Assembly (NCBI GenBank): GCA_944321515.1
Contig: CALULO010000001.1
Coordinates: 1 to 64,000, forward strand
From: an uncultured Atopobiaceae bacterium
GTDB lineage: Bacteria; Actinomycetota; Coriobacteriia; Coriobacteriales; Atopobiaceae
Reading direction: 5' to 3'
Length of the DNA stretch: 64,000 nt
Shown: positions 9,119 through 18,125 of the stretch, piece by piece
Position numbering within the stretch: position 1 is the first letter of the stretch
Layout of the letters: every line of letters begins with the position of its first letter
Translations under genes and position numbers: made by a program
Notes under the pieces: generated by a model
Told to the model about the DNA's origin: nothing
Seen by the model: only the letters and a program-made list of their open reading frames with translations
Database searches by the model: none

Positions 9119-9580
9119 ATGTCCATCGACCTGCGGTGCAGGCACGACCGGAGGCTCAGGGAGCTCGCCGCGGAGCTGTTCGAGCGGGGGCTCGGCTATA
9201 GGTCCGCCGCGCGCGAGCTGGGCATCCCCGCCAAGGCCGTGAGAAAATGGGAGCAGACGTACCGCGCTACCGGGAGGGACTGCCTGCTGAACATGGGGAA
9301 GACGCAAGCGAGATACGGCTTCGAGACGAAGGTCTCCGCAGCCAGCGCCGTCGTCGACGACGGCATGCCGAAGCCCGAGGCGATGCGGCGCTTCGGGATC
9401 GCCAGCTCGAGCCCGCTCGACCGTTGGTGCCGCCCCTACCGCGAGGGCGGCGCCGAGGCGCTCAGGCCGAAGCCGAAGGGCAGGCCGCGCAAGGAGGCGG
9501 CGCCCATGACCCGCGAGCAGGAGCTCGAGCGCGAGGTCGGGAGGCTCGAGGCCGAGGTGGCGTACCTAAAAAATCGATAG
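9119..9580 (+). CDS. IS3-family transposase OrfA
   Basis: A 153-residue protein with an N-terminal helix-turn-helix (LFERGLGYRSAARELGIPAKAVRKWEQTYRATG) and a second one at ~60-100. A C-terminal leucine-zipper-like stretch ends in EVAYLK. This is the DNA-binding half of an IS3 transposase. It ends at a tract of six A residues (9568-9573), the site where IS3 elements normally shift frame into OrfB. Confidence 0.85.
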   Translation: MSIDLRCRHDRRLRELAAELFERGLGYRSAARELGIPAKAVRKWEQTYRATGRDCLLNMGKTQARYGFETKVSAASAVVDDGMPKPEAMRRFGIASSSPLDRWCRPYREGGAEALRPKPKGRPRKEAAPMTREQELEREVGRLEAEVAYLKNR

Positions 9581-10472
9581 CCCCGAAGGCGGAGCTGCGC
9601 CCCCGAGCCGGGAGAAGGCCCTAGCGGTCGCCGAGCTTTCAGGGCAGCACGACCTCGCCGACCTGCTGGGGGCCGCCGGCCTCGCCAGGTCCACGTACTA
9701 CTACGCCCTCTCGCACCCCAAGGCCCCCACCAGGCCGGAGCTGCGCGGCAGGGTGGCGGAGATCTTCGGCGGGCTCCCCAACGGCGTCGGCCACCGGCAG
9801 ATAGCCATGGAGCTGCGCGCCGTGGACGGCGCGCGCATCGCGGACAAGACGGTGCTCAAGATGATGCGCGAGATGGGCCTCAGTTGCGGCATACGCCGCG
9901 AAACCGGCTACCATAGATACGGCTCGTACAGGGGGAAGGTCGGCGAGGCCTTCGAGAACGTGCTCGGCCGCGACTTCTCCGCCGACGGCCCGTGGCAGAA
10001 GATGGGCACCGACGTCACCGAGTTCAAGCTCTCGTTCGGCAGGGCCTACCTCGCCCCGGTCTACGACTTCGGCAGCAAGGAGATCGTGGCGCACTCCATC
10101 TCCCGGCATCCCGACCTCGCCCAGCAGGAGGAGATGCTCATGGCGGCCAAGCCCGGCTGGGCGCGCCCGGTCCCGCACTCGGACATGGGCTGGCAGTACC
10201 AGCACGCGACCTACGTCAGAGCCCTCGCCGACAACGGCTTCACCCAGAGCATGTCGAGGAAGGGCAACTGCATCGACAACGGAGCCACCGAGCGGGTCTT
10301 CGGGCACCTGAAGGACGAGTTCTTCCGGGGGCGCGACTGGGACACGTTCGAGTCGTTCAAGGCCGACCTCGAGGCGTACATCCGCCACTGGAACAACACG
10401 AGGAGGCAGGTCAGGCTGAAGGGCCTGACCCCGGTGGAGTTCCGGGAGCAGGCCCTTCGGGAAGCCGCCTAG
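9570..10472 (+). CDS. IS3-family transposase OrfB (DDE catalytic part, needs frameshift)
   Basis: The open frame starts at the A-tract and has no ATG, GTG or TTG before the conserved STYYYAL region, so it must be reached by frameshifting from OrfA. DDE residues are visible: GTDVTEF, the SDMGWQYQ aspartate and NGATERVFGHLKDE. Going from OrfA to OrfB here needs a +1 shift (or loss of one A), whereas the usual IS3 signal gives -1. The -1 frame stops at 9624. Either the shift is unusual or the tract carries an extra base by mutation or sequencing error. Confidence 0.8.
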   Translation, partial: KIDSPEGGAAPPSREKALAVAELSGQHDLADLLGAAGLARSTYYYALSHPKAPTRPELRGRVAEIFGGLPNGVGHRQIAMELRAVDGARIADKTVLKMMREMGLSCGIRRETGYHRYGSYRGKVGEAFENVLGRDFSADGPWQKMGTDVTEFKLSFGRAYLAPVYDFGSKEIVAHSISRHPDLAQQEEMLMAAKPGWARPVPHSDMGWQYQHATYVRALADNGFTQSMSRKGNCIDNGATERVFGHLKDEFFRGRDWDTFESFKADLEAYIRHWNNTRRQVRLKGLTPVEFREQALREAA

Positions 10473-10556
10473 CGGTTATGATTTATGGCGTCCAAGTTTT
10501 GGGGTGCAGTTCAAGATGGCTCCGGCCCCCCTTCTGAAATCCCGCCGCAAGTCTCC

Positions 10557-12209
10557 CTACGAGGAGGCCTTCGGGCCCTTCTCGTGCGAGATCGTCTTGA
10601 TGGCCGGGGTGGTGGCGAGGCCGAGCAGGACGATCACGGCGCCCGCCGCGTAGGCGACGCGGACCGAGTCATAGCGGGCCTGCGCCTCAATCTTGACCAG
10701 CGCCTCACGCTCGGCGTCGGTCATCGAGATGCCAGAGATCTGCTCCTCGAAGACCTTGTCGCTGCCAAGGTCAATGCTCAGCGTCGCAATCTGGCTGTCC
10801 ACCTGCGACGAGATTGCGGAGTCGGCAGCGGCGCCGGAACGGACGGCGTTGGTGATGCCCAGCAGGAGAATCGCGCCAAGCAGCGCTACGCCCATGGCCT
10901 GGCCGACGTTGCGCATGGTGCTCTGGATGCCGCCGGACTGGGAGGCGTCACGCTCGGGGAGGGCGAGCGCGACGACGTTGCTCGCGTGAGACGAGACGGA
11001 GCCGGCGCCGACACCTGCCATGAACGCGCCGAGGTAGACGGCAACGGGGCTAGAACCCTCGGGCGTTACGGAGATCGCCATGATCGCCAGGGCCACGGCC
11101 ATCGCGACATAGCCGAACTGGATGACGTGGCGCGGGTTGGCCTTGGGGGCGAGCTTGGGGATGCCGAGCGCGAGTGCAAAGGTGGGCACGCCAGTCACGA
11201 TTGAGATGGTCCCGACCGCGACGGGCGACCAGTTGGAGACGAGCTGGAGATATGGCGCCATGAGGATGGACTGCGCCCCCATGAAGAAGAACATGAGCGC
11301 GTTGGCAACGAGGCCGGCAAGCACCTGGGGCGTCCTCAGGAAGGACTGCGGCAGCAGCGCGACCCCGTTTTTCTGTTCGACGCGCTTCTCGACCGGGACA
11401 AGCGCGACGAGGATGAGGAGGCCTACGACGGCCACGGGGAGGGCGGGAGAGATCCCGAAGACCTTGAACGGGCATCCGGAGAGCGGCTCGATAAGGCCCC
11501 AGGAGGAGATGCTCGAGATGCCGATGAGGAACATGAAGAGGCCCGCCGCCGCAAGGACGACCCCGGCGCCGTCAAACTTGAGCTTGTCGCCGGACTGCTC
11601 AATCTTGGGCAGGCTGAAGGACACCAGGAAGACCACGAGGAAGTAGGCCGCAAGGACGAGGAAGGTCACGTGCATGCCTGCGACCTCCATGACGATGCCT
11701 AGGGCAAGCGGGAGCAGCGCCGAGAGCCCGGACGCGGCCCCGATGCAGCCAAAGGCGACCATCCTGTTGCGCCCCTGGTAGAGCAGGGGTATGAGGCCCA
11801 GCACGGACGGGATCATGAAGCTGGCGCCAAATCCGACGAGGACACGGCCCACCCAGATGAAGACGGTCATGCTGGGCGCAAGGGCAAGGGCCACCTCGCC
11901 GGCGGCGCACAGCAGAATACCTGCCCGGAACGTCTTCTTCCAGCCAATGATCGTCCCCATGAGGCCGCCGGCAATCATGAAGGCCCCGCCGACGAGCGGG
12001 TAGACCATGTTCGCAAGCTGGATCTCAGAGGTGGTCGCGCCAAGGTCCTGCGTCAGGGCCGTGGCCGAAAGGGAGAGGGCGCCGCTGTCGCCCGTGGCCC
12101 CCATCTGGGCGAGGATGAGGATGATGATTGGTATAACGAGGAATTTCTCGGCACCTGTGGGAGGGGCGCTTGCGTGCCGAGCCCCTGTGGGCGTTGCGGT
12201 CTTAGCCAT
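10557..12209 (-). CDS. MFS drug/organic-compound exporter, DHA2 (14-TM) type
   Basis: A 550-residue protein with about 14 hydrophobic segments. Visible are the DHA2-type LANMVYPLVGGAFMIAGG, FIWVGRVLVGFGAS (motif C-like region) and a long loop near the C-terminus. AAGGAAG lies before the ATG at 12209. It starts 47 bp after the stop of the bile-salt-hydrolase-type gene on the same strand and is probably co-transcribed with it. Efflux of bile acids or of the amidase products is a reasonable inference, not shown by the sequence. Confidence 0.8.
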   Translation of the reverse strand: MAKTATPTGARHASAPPTGAEKFLVIPIIILILAQMGATGDSGALSLSATALTQDLGATTSEIQLANMVYPLVGGAFMIAGGLMGTIIGWKKTFRAGILLCAAGEVALALAPSMTVFIWVGRVLVGFGASFMIPSVLGLIPLLYQGRNRMVAFGCIGAASGLSALLPLALGIVMEVAGMHVTFLVLAAYFLVVFLVSFSLPKIEQSGDKLKFDGAGVVLAAAGLFMFLIGISSISSWGLIEPLSGCPFKVFGISPALPVAVVGLLILVALVPVEKRVEQKNGVALLPQSFLRTPQVLAGLVANALMFFFMGAQSILMAPYLQLVSNWSPVAVGTISIVTGVPTFALALGIPKLAPKANPRHVIQFGYVAMAVALAIMAISVTPEGSSPVAVYLGAFMAGVGAGSVSSHASNVVALALPERDASQSGGIQSTMRNVGQAMGVALLGAILLLGITNAVRSGAAADSAISSQVDSQIATLSIDLGSDKVFEEQISGISMTDAEREALVKIEAQARYDSVRVAYAAGAVIVLLGLATTPAIKTISHEKGPKASS

Positions 12210-12256
12210 CGTTCTTCCTTAGTCGAGTAGTTCGGGGGATAGGGGTTCCAAGACGC

Positions 12257-13222
12257 CTAGGCAGCAGGCTGGACAAAGACCGGCTCGGTCCCCGAGAGGT
12301 CAACGGACGAGAGCGGGTAGGCGCGAATCTGCGGATCGTCATAGGTGCCGTGGTAGTAGGTCATCGTCGAGGGGGAGAAGCAGCTCGTGTAGAGGGTCTT
12401 CTCGAACGACCCGTCCGCCATCTTTGCACAGCCGTCCGGCACCGCGACGGACCCGAGGGTCCTGTACAGGCGCGTGACGTTGGACGCCTCGTCGTTCTGA
12501 ACGGGATAGTGACTGTTCACAAAGGCGACCTTGACGAACCGCGCGGGACCGCTGTAGTCCCCGGGGACGCCCTGCATGCCCATGCCCGAGCCAAACGGCG
12601 CGAGACCGGCGGAACCCCAGGAGACCTGGCCGGGCTCGGCGTCAGTCAGCGTGAGGTAGTTGCGCAGGTTGGTCCGCTGCCAGCCGAAGTCCGGCTCGTT
12701 GGTAAGCACGTCGGCGTCGTCCTCCCAGACGCGCAGCCCGTCGGACAGGCACTCGACGACTATGCTCCCAGCGGCGTCACCGATGAGCCAGTGAAGGTTT
12801 GCGACAGGAAGCTGCTCGTTGACGGGCTTTGCCACCACGGTCACGTTCGAGAGCGCCTCACGCACCTCGTCGACGCTCGAGAAGTTCCGCGCGACCCAGA
12901 ACGGGAACTCGTAGGCCGCGACGTTGACCGCCCCCTCCTTGCCCTCCTTGGCATAGCTGGCGCTCTGGGGGAAGTTGAGCCCCGCGACCGCGAGCCCGGC
13001 ATCGTTGCCGCAGTCGAAGTAGAGGGGAATCCCGGCGACGACGATGCCCATCCCCATGACGGTGTGGCCATCCTTCGGGTCGCCGGGTCTCTCGAAGGCC
13101 GCGGGGACCTTCGCTGCGGGCGGCGTGACGACGACGCGCTCGCCGTACCCCTGTGTCCAGTCCAGGTTCCTCCCGAAGTACATCTTCCCGGAGCCGTCAG
13201 TGAAGCGGATGCCCGTGCACAT
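12257..13222 (-). CDS. Choloylglycine hydrolase family amidase (probable bile salt hydrolase)
   Basis: The 321-residue protein begins Met-Cys; Cys2 is the N-terminal nucleophile of this Ntn-hydrolase family after Met removal. Other catalytic or binding residues fall at the expected places: Arg18 and Asp21 in GRNLDW, Asn83 in GLNFPQ, Asn175 in VLTNEPDF and Arg228 in GPARFV. GVPGDYSGPARF is typical of bile salt hydrolases. No signal peptide, so the enzyme is cytoplasmic and would hydrolyse imported conjugated bile salts. AAAGGAGG precedes the ATG. Penicillin V acylase activity is the alternative within the family. It heads an operon with an MFS exporter. Confidence 0.85.
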   Translation of the reverse strand: MCTGIRFTDGSGKMYFGRNLDWTQGYGERVVVTPPAAKVPAAFERPGDPKDGHTVMGMGIVVAGIPLYFDCGNDAGLAVAGLNFPQSASYAKEGKEGAVNVAAYEFPFWVARNFSSVDEVREALSNVTVVAKPVNEQLPVANLHWLIGDAAGSIVVECLSDGLRVWEDDADVLTNEPDFGWQRTNLRNYLTLTDAEPGQVSWGSAGLAPFGSGMGMQGVPGDYSGPARFVKVAFVNSHYPVQNDEASNVTRLYRTLGSVAVPDGCAKMADGSFEKTLYTSCFSPSTMTYYHGTYDDPQIRAYPLSSVDLSGTEPVFVQPAA

Positions 13223-13397
13223 GGGACCTCCTTTCCGCCCAAGCCATCCGGCCCGAGCACGAAACGGAAAATGTTACCCCCCCCTGATGTTTTCTATACG
13301 CCTTTGAACGACCTGCGATGGTCTTTGATTTGTTTGTGGTTATTTTTTTCGGCGAACAAGGTTCTTCTCGCCCCTTGCGCGGTGCACGCAGCAGCCA

Positions 13398-14018
13398 TTG
13401 GACGTGCTTGTTTTCACACGGAGCGTGTCGAGTGAGCCACGACAAGCAATCCGGCGCAGGAGACCGCCAACCAAGCACGGGGGTGGGAAAACATACCCCC
13501 TCCCATTTTTCTACGAAAGCAGGCCGAGACACAACGAACTGGGCGTCAGCCGCTCCACCTTCTACCTGCACTACGGCACGATCGGCGACCTTCTCGACGA
13601 GTGCCTAGACGCCATCATGGAGCGTTTCCTCTCCTACTTCGAGAACGTCCGCCCCGCCCCGACGGAGGCCGGGTCGGGGCGGGCGCCCCAGGATCTGGTA
13701 ATGACGACGCCGGAGTTCCTAGTCCCCTACCTTACCTTTGTGCGCGAGAACCTCCCGGTGTTCCGCGCGGCGGTCGAGCGGCCGGGCGCCATGGGGACCG
13801 AGGGCAACCTCGCCAGGCTTCTCGAGCACGTTGTCGACCCCGTCCTCGAGCGCTTCTCGATCCCCGAGCGGGACCGACGCTACTACGCCCTCTACCACCT
13901 CAGCGGCATCAACGCGGTCGTGAGCGAGTGGGTGGGCAGGGGCTGTGCCGACGACGTCCGCCACGTCGCCGACATCATCTCGTCCTGCTCGCTGCCACGC
14001 GAAATGCGAGGCAAGTGA
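13398..14018 (+). pseudogene. TetR-family regulator with missing or degraded N-terminus
   Basis: From about base 13530 the frame reads HNELGVSRSTFYLHYGTIGDLLDEC, the second half of a TetR helix-turn-helix, followed by a ~150-residue ligand-binding domain ending at 14018. The ~30 residues that should precede it (first helices of the DNA-binding domain) are absent. The frame upstream is low in TetR character, and the only starts are a TTG at 13398 and nearby GTG codons without a ribosome site. It is likely a 5'-truncated gene. It lies beside the bile salt hydrolase/MFS operon and is oriented away from it, which makes it the probable former repressor. Confidence 0.65.
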
Positions 14019-14022
14019 GCCC

Positions 14023-16176
14023 CTACTTCGGCTCAACCATCGTCAGAGAGATCTTCCCGCGGTCGCGGTCGACGCGCTCGACCCACACCTTCACGGTGTC
14101 GCCCACGGCGACCACGTCGCTTGGGTGCTTGACGAAGCGCCTCGACATCTTCGAGACGTGGACGAGGCCGTCCTGGTGGACGCCCACGTCCACGAACGCG
14201 CCGAAGTCCACGACGTTGCGCACGGTACCGGCGAGCTCCATGCCGGGCTGCAGGTCGTCGATGGAGAGCGCGGCGCGGCTGAACACCACCTCCGGAGCGT
14301 CATCACGAGGATCGCGGCCCGGCTTCTCGAGCTCCGACAGGATGTCGAGCAGCGTCATGAGGCCACAGCCGAGCTCGCCGGCAAGCGCCGCCGGGTTGCC
14401 AACGCGCTTCGCGATGTCCGGGATGCCCCCGCGCGAGAGGTCGGCCGCCGTCACGCCCGCGCGCTTGAGCACGTCGCGTGCCACCGCATAGCTCTCCGGG
14501 TGCACGCTCGTCGCGTCAAGTGGGTTGTCCCCGCCCGTGATACGCAGGAATCCCGCCGCGTTCTGGAAGGCCTTGGGGCCGAGCTTGGGCACGTCCTTGA
14601 GCTGGCGACGGTCGGTGAAGGCCCCGTGCTCCTCGCGGTATGCCACGATGTTGCGCGCCACGGCGGGCGTGATGCCGGAGACGTAGCCGAGCAGGCTCGC
14701 GCTTGCGGTGTTGGCGTCAACGCCCACGCGGTTGACCACGTCCTCGACCACGTTGCCGAGCGCATGGGCGAGCTCGGTCTGGTCGAGGTCATGCTGGTAC
14801 TGCCCCACGCCGATGGACTGCGGCGGAATCTTGACGAGCTCGGCCAGCGGGTCCTGCAGGCGGCGACCCAGGCTCATGGCGCCGCGCGTGGTCACGTCCA
14901 GGTCCGGGTACTCCTGGCTGGCGAGCTCGGAGGCCGAGTAGACCGAGGCCCCCGCCTCGTTGACGATGGTATAGCGCAGGTCGGGCGCCTGCTCGGCAAT
15001 GAACTCGGAGACCACCTCCTCCGTCTCGCGGCTCGCCGTCCCGTTGCCGATCACGATGGTGTTTATCGCGTACTTGCCGGCGAGGCGCGCAAGCTCGCGC
15101 TTGGTGCCCGCGACGTCGTGACGCGGCTTGGTGGGATAGACCACGCCGTGATCCAGCAGCTTGCCCGTCTCGTCCAGCACCGCGACCTTGCAGCCGGTGC
15201 GATACCCCGGGTCCAGCGCGATGATCCGCGCTCCGCGCACCGGGCGGGCCGAGAGCAGGCTCTCTAGGTTCTTGGCAAAGACCTTGATGGCGTCGGTCTG
15301 CGCGCGGACGGTGAGCTTGGCGCGCAGCTCGCGCTCAAGCGAGGGGGCCATGAGGCGCTTGTAGCCATCCGCGACGGCGGCGTCCAGAATGGGCGCAAAC
15401 GGGCCCTGCCGGCGCGGCCAACGGCCCCCAAGACGCGCGACGGCCGCCTCCACGTCCACTCGGACGCGCACGCGGAGCTTCTCCTCGCGCTCGCCGCGGT
15501 CGATGGCGAGCACGCGGTGGTTGGGGATCTTTCGCGCGGGCTCGGAGAAGTCGTAGTAGGGCTCGTACGGGGTCTTCTCGCCGGCGTTTACGGCCTCGGA
15601 GACAATGTCGGCCGTGTTCTCCGTGAAGGCGCGCATGTCGGCGACGTTCTCTGCGTCCTCGGCCACCGTCTCCGCGACGATGTCCTGGGCGCCGGCGAGC
15701 GCCCGCTCCGGCGTTTCAAACCCAGCCTCCGCGTTGACGTAGGGCGTGGCGGCGTCAAGCGGCGTGGCGGCGCCCTTGGGCGTGACCTGCATGATGATCA
15801 TGTTGGCGAGCGGCTCGAGCCCTGCCTCGCGAGCCTTCTGCGCGCGGGTCAGGCGCTTTTTGCGGTAGGGCTTGTAGAGGTCCTCCACGCGCTGGAGCTG
15901 CGTGGCCTCCCTGATCTGTGCCTCGAGCTCCGGCGTGAGCTTTCCCTGCGCGTCGATGAGCAGGATGACGTCGGACTTGCGCTGCTCAAGGTTGCGCAGG
16001 TAGGACAGGCGCTCGTCCAACGCGCGCAGGGCCACGTCGTCCATGCCGCCCGTGACCTCCTTGCGGTAGCGGGCGATGAACGGGATGGTGTTGCCCTCGT
16101 CGATGAGCTTGACGGCGGCCTCGACGGCCTCGCGCTTGAGGCCGAGCTCCTCGGCCAGTGCGGCAATGATGTCCAT
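14023..16176 (-). CDS. tex: Tex-like RNA-binding transcription accessory protein
   Basis: The start is taken as ATG 16176 (MDIIAALAEELGLK), removing 23 upstream codons; the purine box GAGGGAG is ~13 bp away. The order is as in Tex: N-terminal helices with IPFIARYRKEVTGGMDD, a YqgF/RNase H-like core with IALDPGYRTGCKVAVLDETG, tandem helix-hairpin-helix (ASSLLGYVSGITPAVA, KLGPKAFQNAAGFLRI) and a C-terminal S1 domain (GMELAGTVRNVVDFGAFVDVGVHQDGLVHVS). At 717 residues it is a usual Tex length. Tex binds nucleic acid and affects transcription; precise targets are unclear. Convergent with the TetR remnant (4-bp gap). Confidence 0.9.
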   Translation of the reverse strand: MDIIAALAEELGLKREAVEAAVKLIDEGNTIPFIARYRKEVTGGMDDVALRALDERLSYLRNLEQRKSDVILLIDAQGKLTPELEAQIREATQLQRVEDLYKPYRKKRLTRAQKAREAGLEPLANMIIMQVTPKGAATPLDAATPYVNAEAGFETPERALAGAQDIVAETVAEDAENVADMRAFTENTADIVSEAVNAGEKTPYEPYYDFSEPARKIPNHRVLAIDRGEREEKLRVRVRVDVEAAVARLGGRWPRRQGPFAPILDAAVADGYKRLMAPSLERELRAKLTVRAQTDAIKVFAKNLESLLSARPVRGARIIALDPGYRTGCKVAVLDETGKLLDHGVVYPTKPRHDVAGTKRELARLAGKYAINTIVIGNGTASRETEEVVSEFIAEQAPDLRYTIVNEAGASVYSASELASQEYPDLDVTTRGAMSLGRRLQDPLAELVKIPPQSIGVGQYQHDLDQTELAHALGNVVEDVVNRVGVDANTASASLLGYVSGITPAVARNIVAYREEHGAFTDRRQLKDVPKLGPKAFQNAAGFLRITGGDNPLDATSVHPESYAVARDVLKRAGVTAADLSRGGIPDIAKRVGNPAALAGELGCGLMTLLDILSELEKPGRDPRDDAPEVVFSRAALSIDDLQPGMELAGTVRNVVDFGAFVDVGVHQDGLVHVSKMSRRFVKHPSDVVAVGDTVKVWVERVDRDRGKISLTMVEPK

Positions 16177-16364
16177 GTGCGGTAGTGGCTCCCTCGGTTG
16201 GGTGCAGGAGTGGATAAGGATAGCCGTGTCGGCCGCCCGGGGCAAAGCCGCTGGCAGGGGGCGGGAGCGGCGCGCCGCGGTGGGGACGCGGGTGCGCTGG
16301 CGAGGACGTGCCTGCCGCTCGGCGGACGTGTCCTCATTCGCAGGGTACTTCTCGCCACTGAGCG

Positions 16365-16525
16365 CAAGTGCGTTCCCGCCCGTGGCAACGCCCGCGGCAA
16401 GTGCGTTCCTGTCCGCGGCATAACCCCGCTAAGTGCGTCCCCGCAACTAGAAAAACGCGCCCAGTGCATTGCCCCGGAATACACTTGTGGCAAATTCACC
16501 TGTGGCAAGGGGATGCACTTACGAC
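16365..16525. repeat. Intergenic repeat cluster, copy A (AAGTGCGTTCC motif)
   Basis: This otherwise gene-free stretch (16177-16632) carries AAGTGCGTTCC or AAGTGCGTCCC three times. It ends in a block GAAAAACGCGCC(C)AGTGCATT...AATACACTT. The same block recurs on the other side of the SLC13 gene (copy B), where its hairpin is perfect. Here the inverted repeat is degenerate. Confidence 0.7.
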
Positions 16526-16632
16526 AGGAAGTTGGGGCCCATCGCCCAAGCCGCGCGGGCCCCGCGCCAACCAGGCCCGGCCAGCTTCGACCCGCCCCCG
16601 GCTCGATTCGCGCCGGCCCGACCGGCGCCAAA

Positions 16633-17826
16633 CTATCCCACCAGCAGGTGCAGCCCCAGCAGCACGGCGAGGAACACCACGTTCCAAAGGGTGAACTGGG
16701 CGAAATAGCGCCCCTTTGCGTGGGGCAGCACAAGCGCAAGCTGCTTGTACGAGATGAGGCTCGCCATGGAGGCGATAAGCGTGCCCAGGCCACCCAGGTT
16801 GGTGCCCACAATGAGCGCCGGCCAGTTGGACGTGAAGCCCGAGAGCAGGATGGCCGCGGGCACGTTGGAGAGCACCTGGCTCGCGATGACGGACACGGCA
16901 AGCTCGTGGCCCGTGACCATCTGCGCAATAAACTCGTCGACCACCTGGATGCGCCCCATGTTGCCCACGAAGACAAAGAACGCGACAAAGGTGACAAGCA
17001 GCGCATAGTCGACGTTCGCCAGCGCCTTGCGGTCGACGACAATCCCCACCACCAGCGCGGCCACAACCGTCACCTGGAACGGCAGGACGTGCGCCACCGA
17101 GAGCAGCGCGCACGCAAACACGGCAAGCCATGGCAGCATGCGGATTAGGGCGACGTGCTCGGGGGCGTCGGCCGACGCGCCCGCGCCCTTGGCCTCTGCA
17201 ACCTGTACGCCCGCGGCCAGCGACCCAGCATCCCGCGCGCCCGCGCCATGCACCCCAGACCGGCCAAAGAGCCAGACCACCAGCGCAAGCAGAACGAGCG
17301 CCCCCAGCGTGTAGGGCAGCATGAGCAGCAGGAACTCGCCCATGCCCATGTGGGAGATCGAGTAGAGATACAGGTTCTGGGGGTTTCCTACCGGGGTGAA
17401 CATGCTGCCCAGGTTTGCGGCTATGGTCATCATGACCACCGTGAAGCACGTCAGGCGCTCGGAGCCCAGCGCGCCCAGCGCCAGCAGGCCGAGCGGCACA
17501 AACGTTACGAGCGCCACGTCGTTGGTGATGAGCATGCTGGAAAAGAACGTGAGCAGGGAGAGGGCGAGGCAGAGCCGCCTCGGCCCCCTGGCCACCGAAA
17601 GCAGGCGACGACACGCAGCGGCAAATACCCCCAGCCGCGTGAGACCCGCCATGACGGTCATGAGGCTGAACAGCATGCCAATGGTGCGCAGGTCAACGTA
17701 GCCGAGATAGCCGGCGTCGGGCGGAACGGCCACACACGAGGCAAGCGCCAGCACAACGGCTATGACGAGCACGGAGTCCTTGTGCACAAGCTCAACGACG
17801 CCCGGACGGCGGAACATCGAGGTCAT
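16633..17826 (-). CDS. SLC13/ArsB-NhaD-type anion permease
   Basis: A 397-residue protein with about ten hydrophobic segments, ATG at 17826 behind GGGAGA. SSMLITNDVALVTFVPL, MMTIAANLGSMFTPVGNPQNLYLY and NVPAAILLSGFTSNW are the paired re-entrant motifs of the ion transporter (citrate transporter-like) superfamily. GNPQN with a preceding TND is characteristic. The substrate could be a carboxylate, sulfate or arsenite; no adjacent ars gene supports arsenite. A hydrophilic, Ala/Gly-rich insertion (residues ~190-220) lies in the central loop. The gene is flanked by two copies of an intergenic repeat. Confidence 0.75.
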   Translation of the reverse strand: MTSMFRRPGVVELVHKDSVLVIAVVLALASCVAVPPDAGYLGYVDLRTIGMLFSLMTVMAGLTRLGVFAAACRRLLSVARGPRRLCLALSLLTFFSSMLITNDVALVTFVPLGLLALGALGSERLTCFTVVMMTIAANLGSMFTPVGNPQNLYLYSISHMGMGEFLLLMLPYTLGALVLLALVVWLFGRSGVHGAGARDAGSLAAGVQVAEAKGAGASADAPEHVALIRMLPWLAVFACALLSVAHVLPFQVTVVAALVVGIVVDRKALANVDYALLVTFVAFFVFVGNMGRIQVVDEFIAQMVTGHELAVSVIASQVLSNVPAAILLSGFTSNWPALIVGTNLGGLGTLIASMASLISYKQLALVLPHAKGRYFAQFTLWNVVFLAVLLGLHLLVG

Positions 17827-17954
17827 ATGATCTCCCGGTGGGATTTGGTTTAAATGGCTGTCAAACGCAGAAGTATACGTCTCCCGGGATCAAGAGAAGC
17901 GGCGAGAAGAACGCCGTCGCGAAGACACGTTCCCGCCCTCGCCCCCGCTCCCCG

Positions 17955-18060
17955 CCCCCCGCAAGTGCGTTCCCATGCGCGACATACTCCCCACGAGTGC
18001 GTTCCCGCAGCGAGAAAAACGCGCCAAGTGCATTGCTCCAGAATGCACTTGGCGCCGCGG
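17955..18060. repeat. Intergenic repeat cluster, copy B with perfect 14-bp-arm hairpin
   Basis: Two AAGTGCGTTCC-like motifs (near 17960 and 17992) are followed by GAGAAAAACGCGCC. A perfect inverted repeat comes next: arms 18021-18034 and 18042-18055, loop 7 bp. The order of elements and orientation match copy A at 16365-16525. There is no T-run that would make it a standard terminator. Confidence 0.75.
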
Positions 18061-18125
18061 CAGCAGGACGGCGGCGACGGCAAGACGGTAGGGAGGCGAG
18101 GTGCGACGGGGCGGCAGCGAAGCCG

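Larger units (their letters stand above)
9061..10513 (+). mobile_element. IS3-family insertion sequence (IS150-like group)
   Basis: The ends carry terminal inverted repeats TGAACTGC...GCAGTTCA (9061-9068 and 10506-10513). Similarity extends inward: both ends, read inward, contain CTTGGAC at about position 27. Two overlapping transposase frames fill it. I do not see an exact target-site duplication: the flanking triplets GGT and AGA differ. The element lies downstream of the DUF1275 gene. Confidence 0.85.

Noticed and set aside
9057-10516. Target-site duplication around the IS3 element
   Set aside because: Flanking bases GGT/AGA (or GGG/GAT for the one-base-longer ends) do not match, so no duplication can be claimed.
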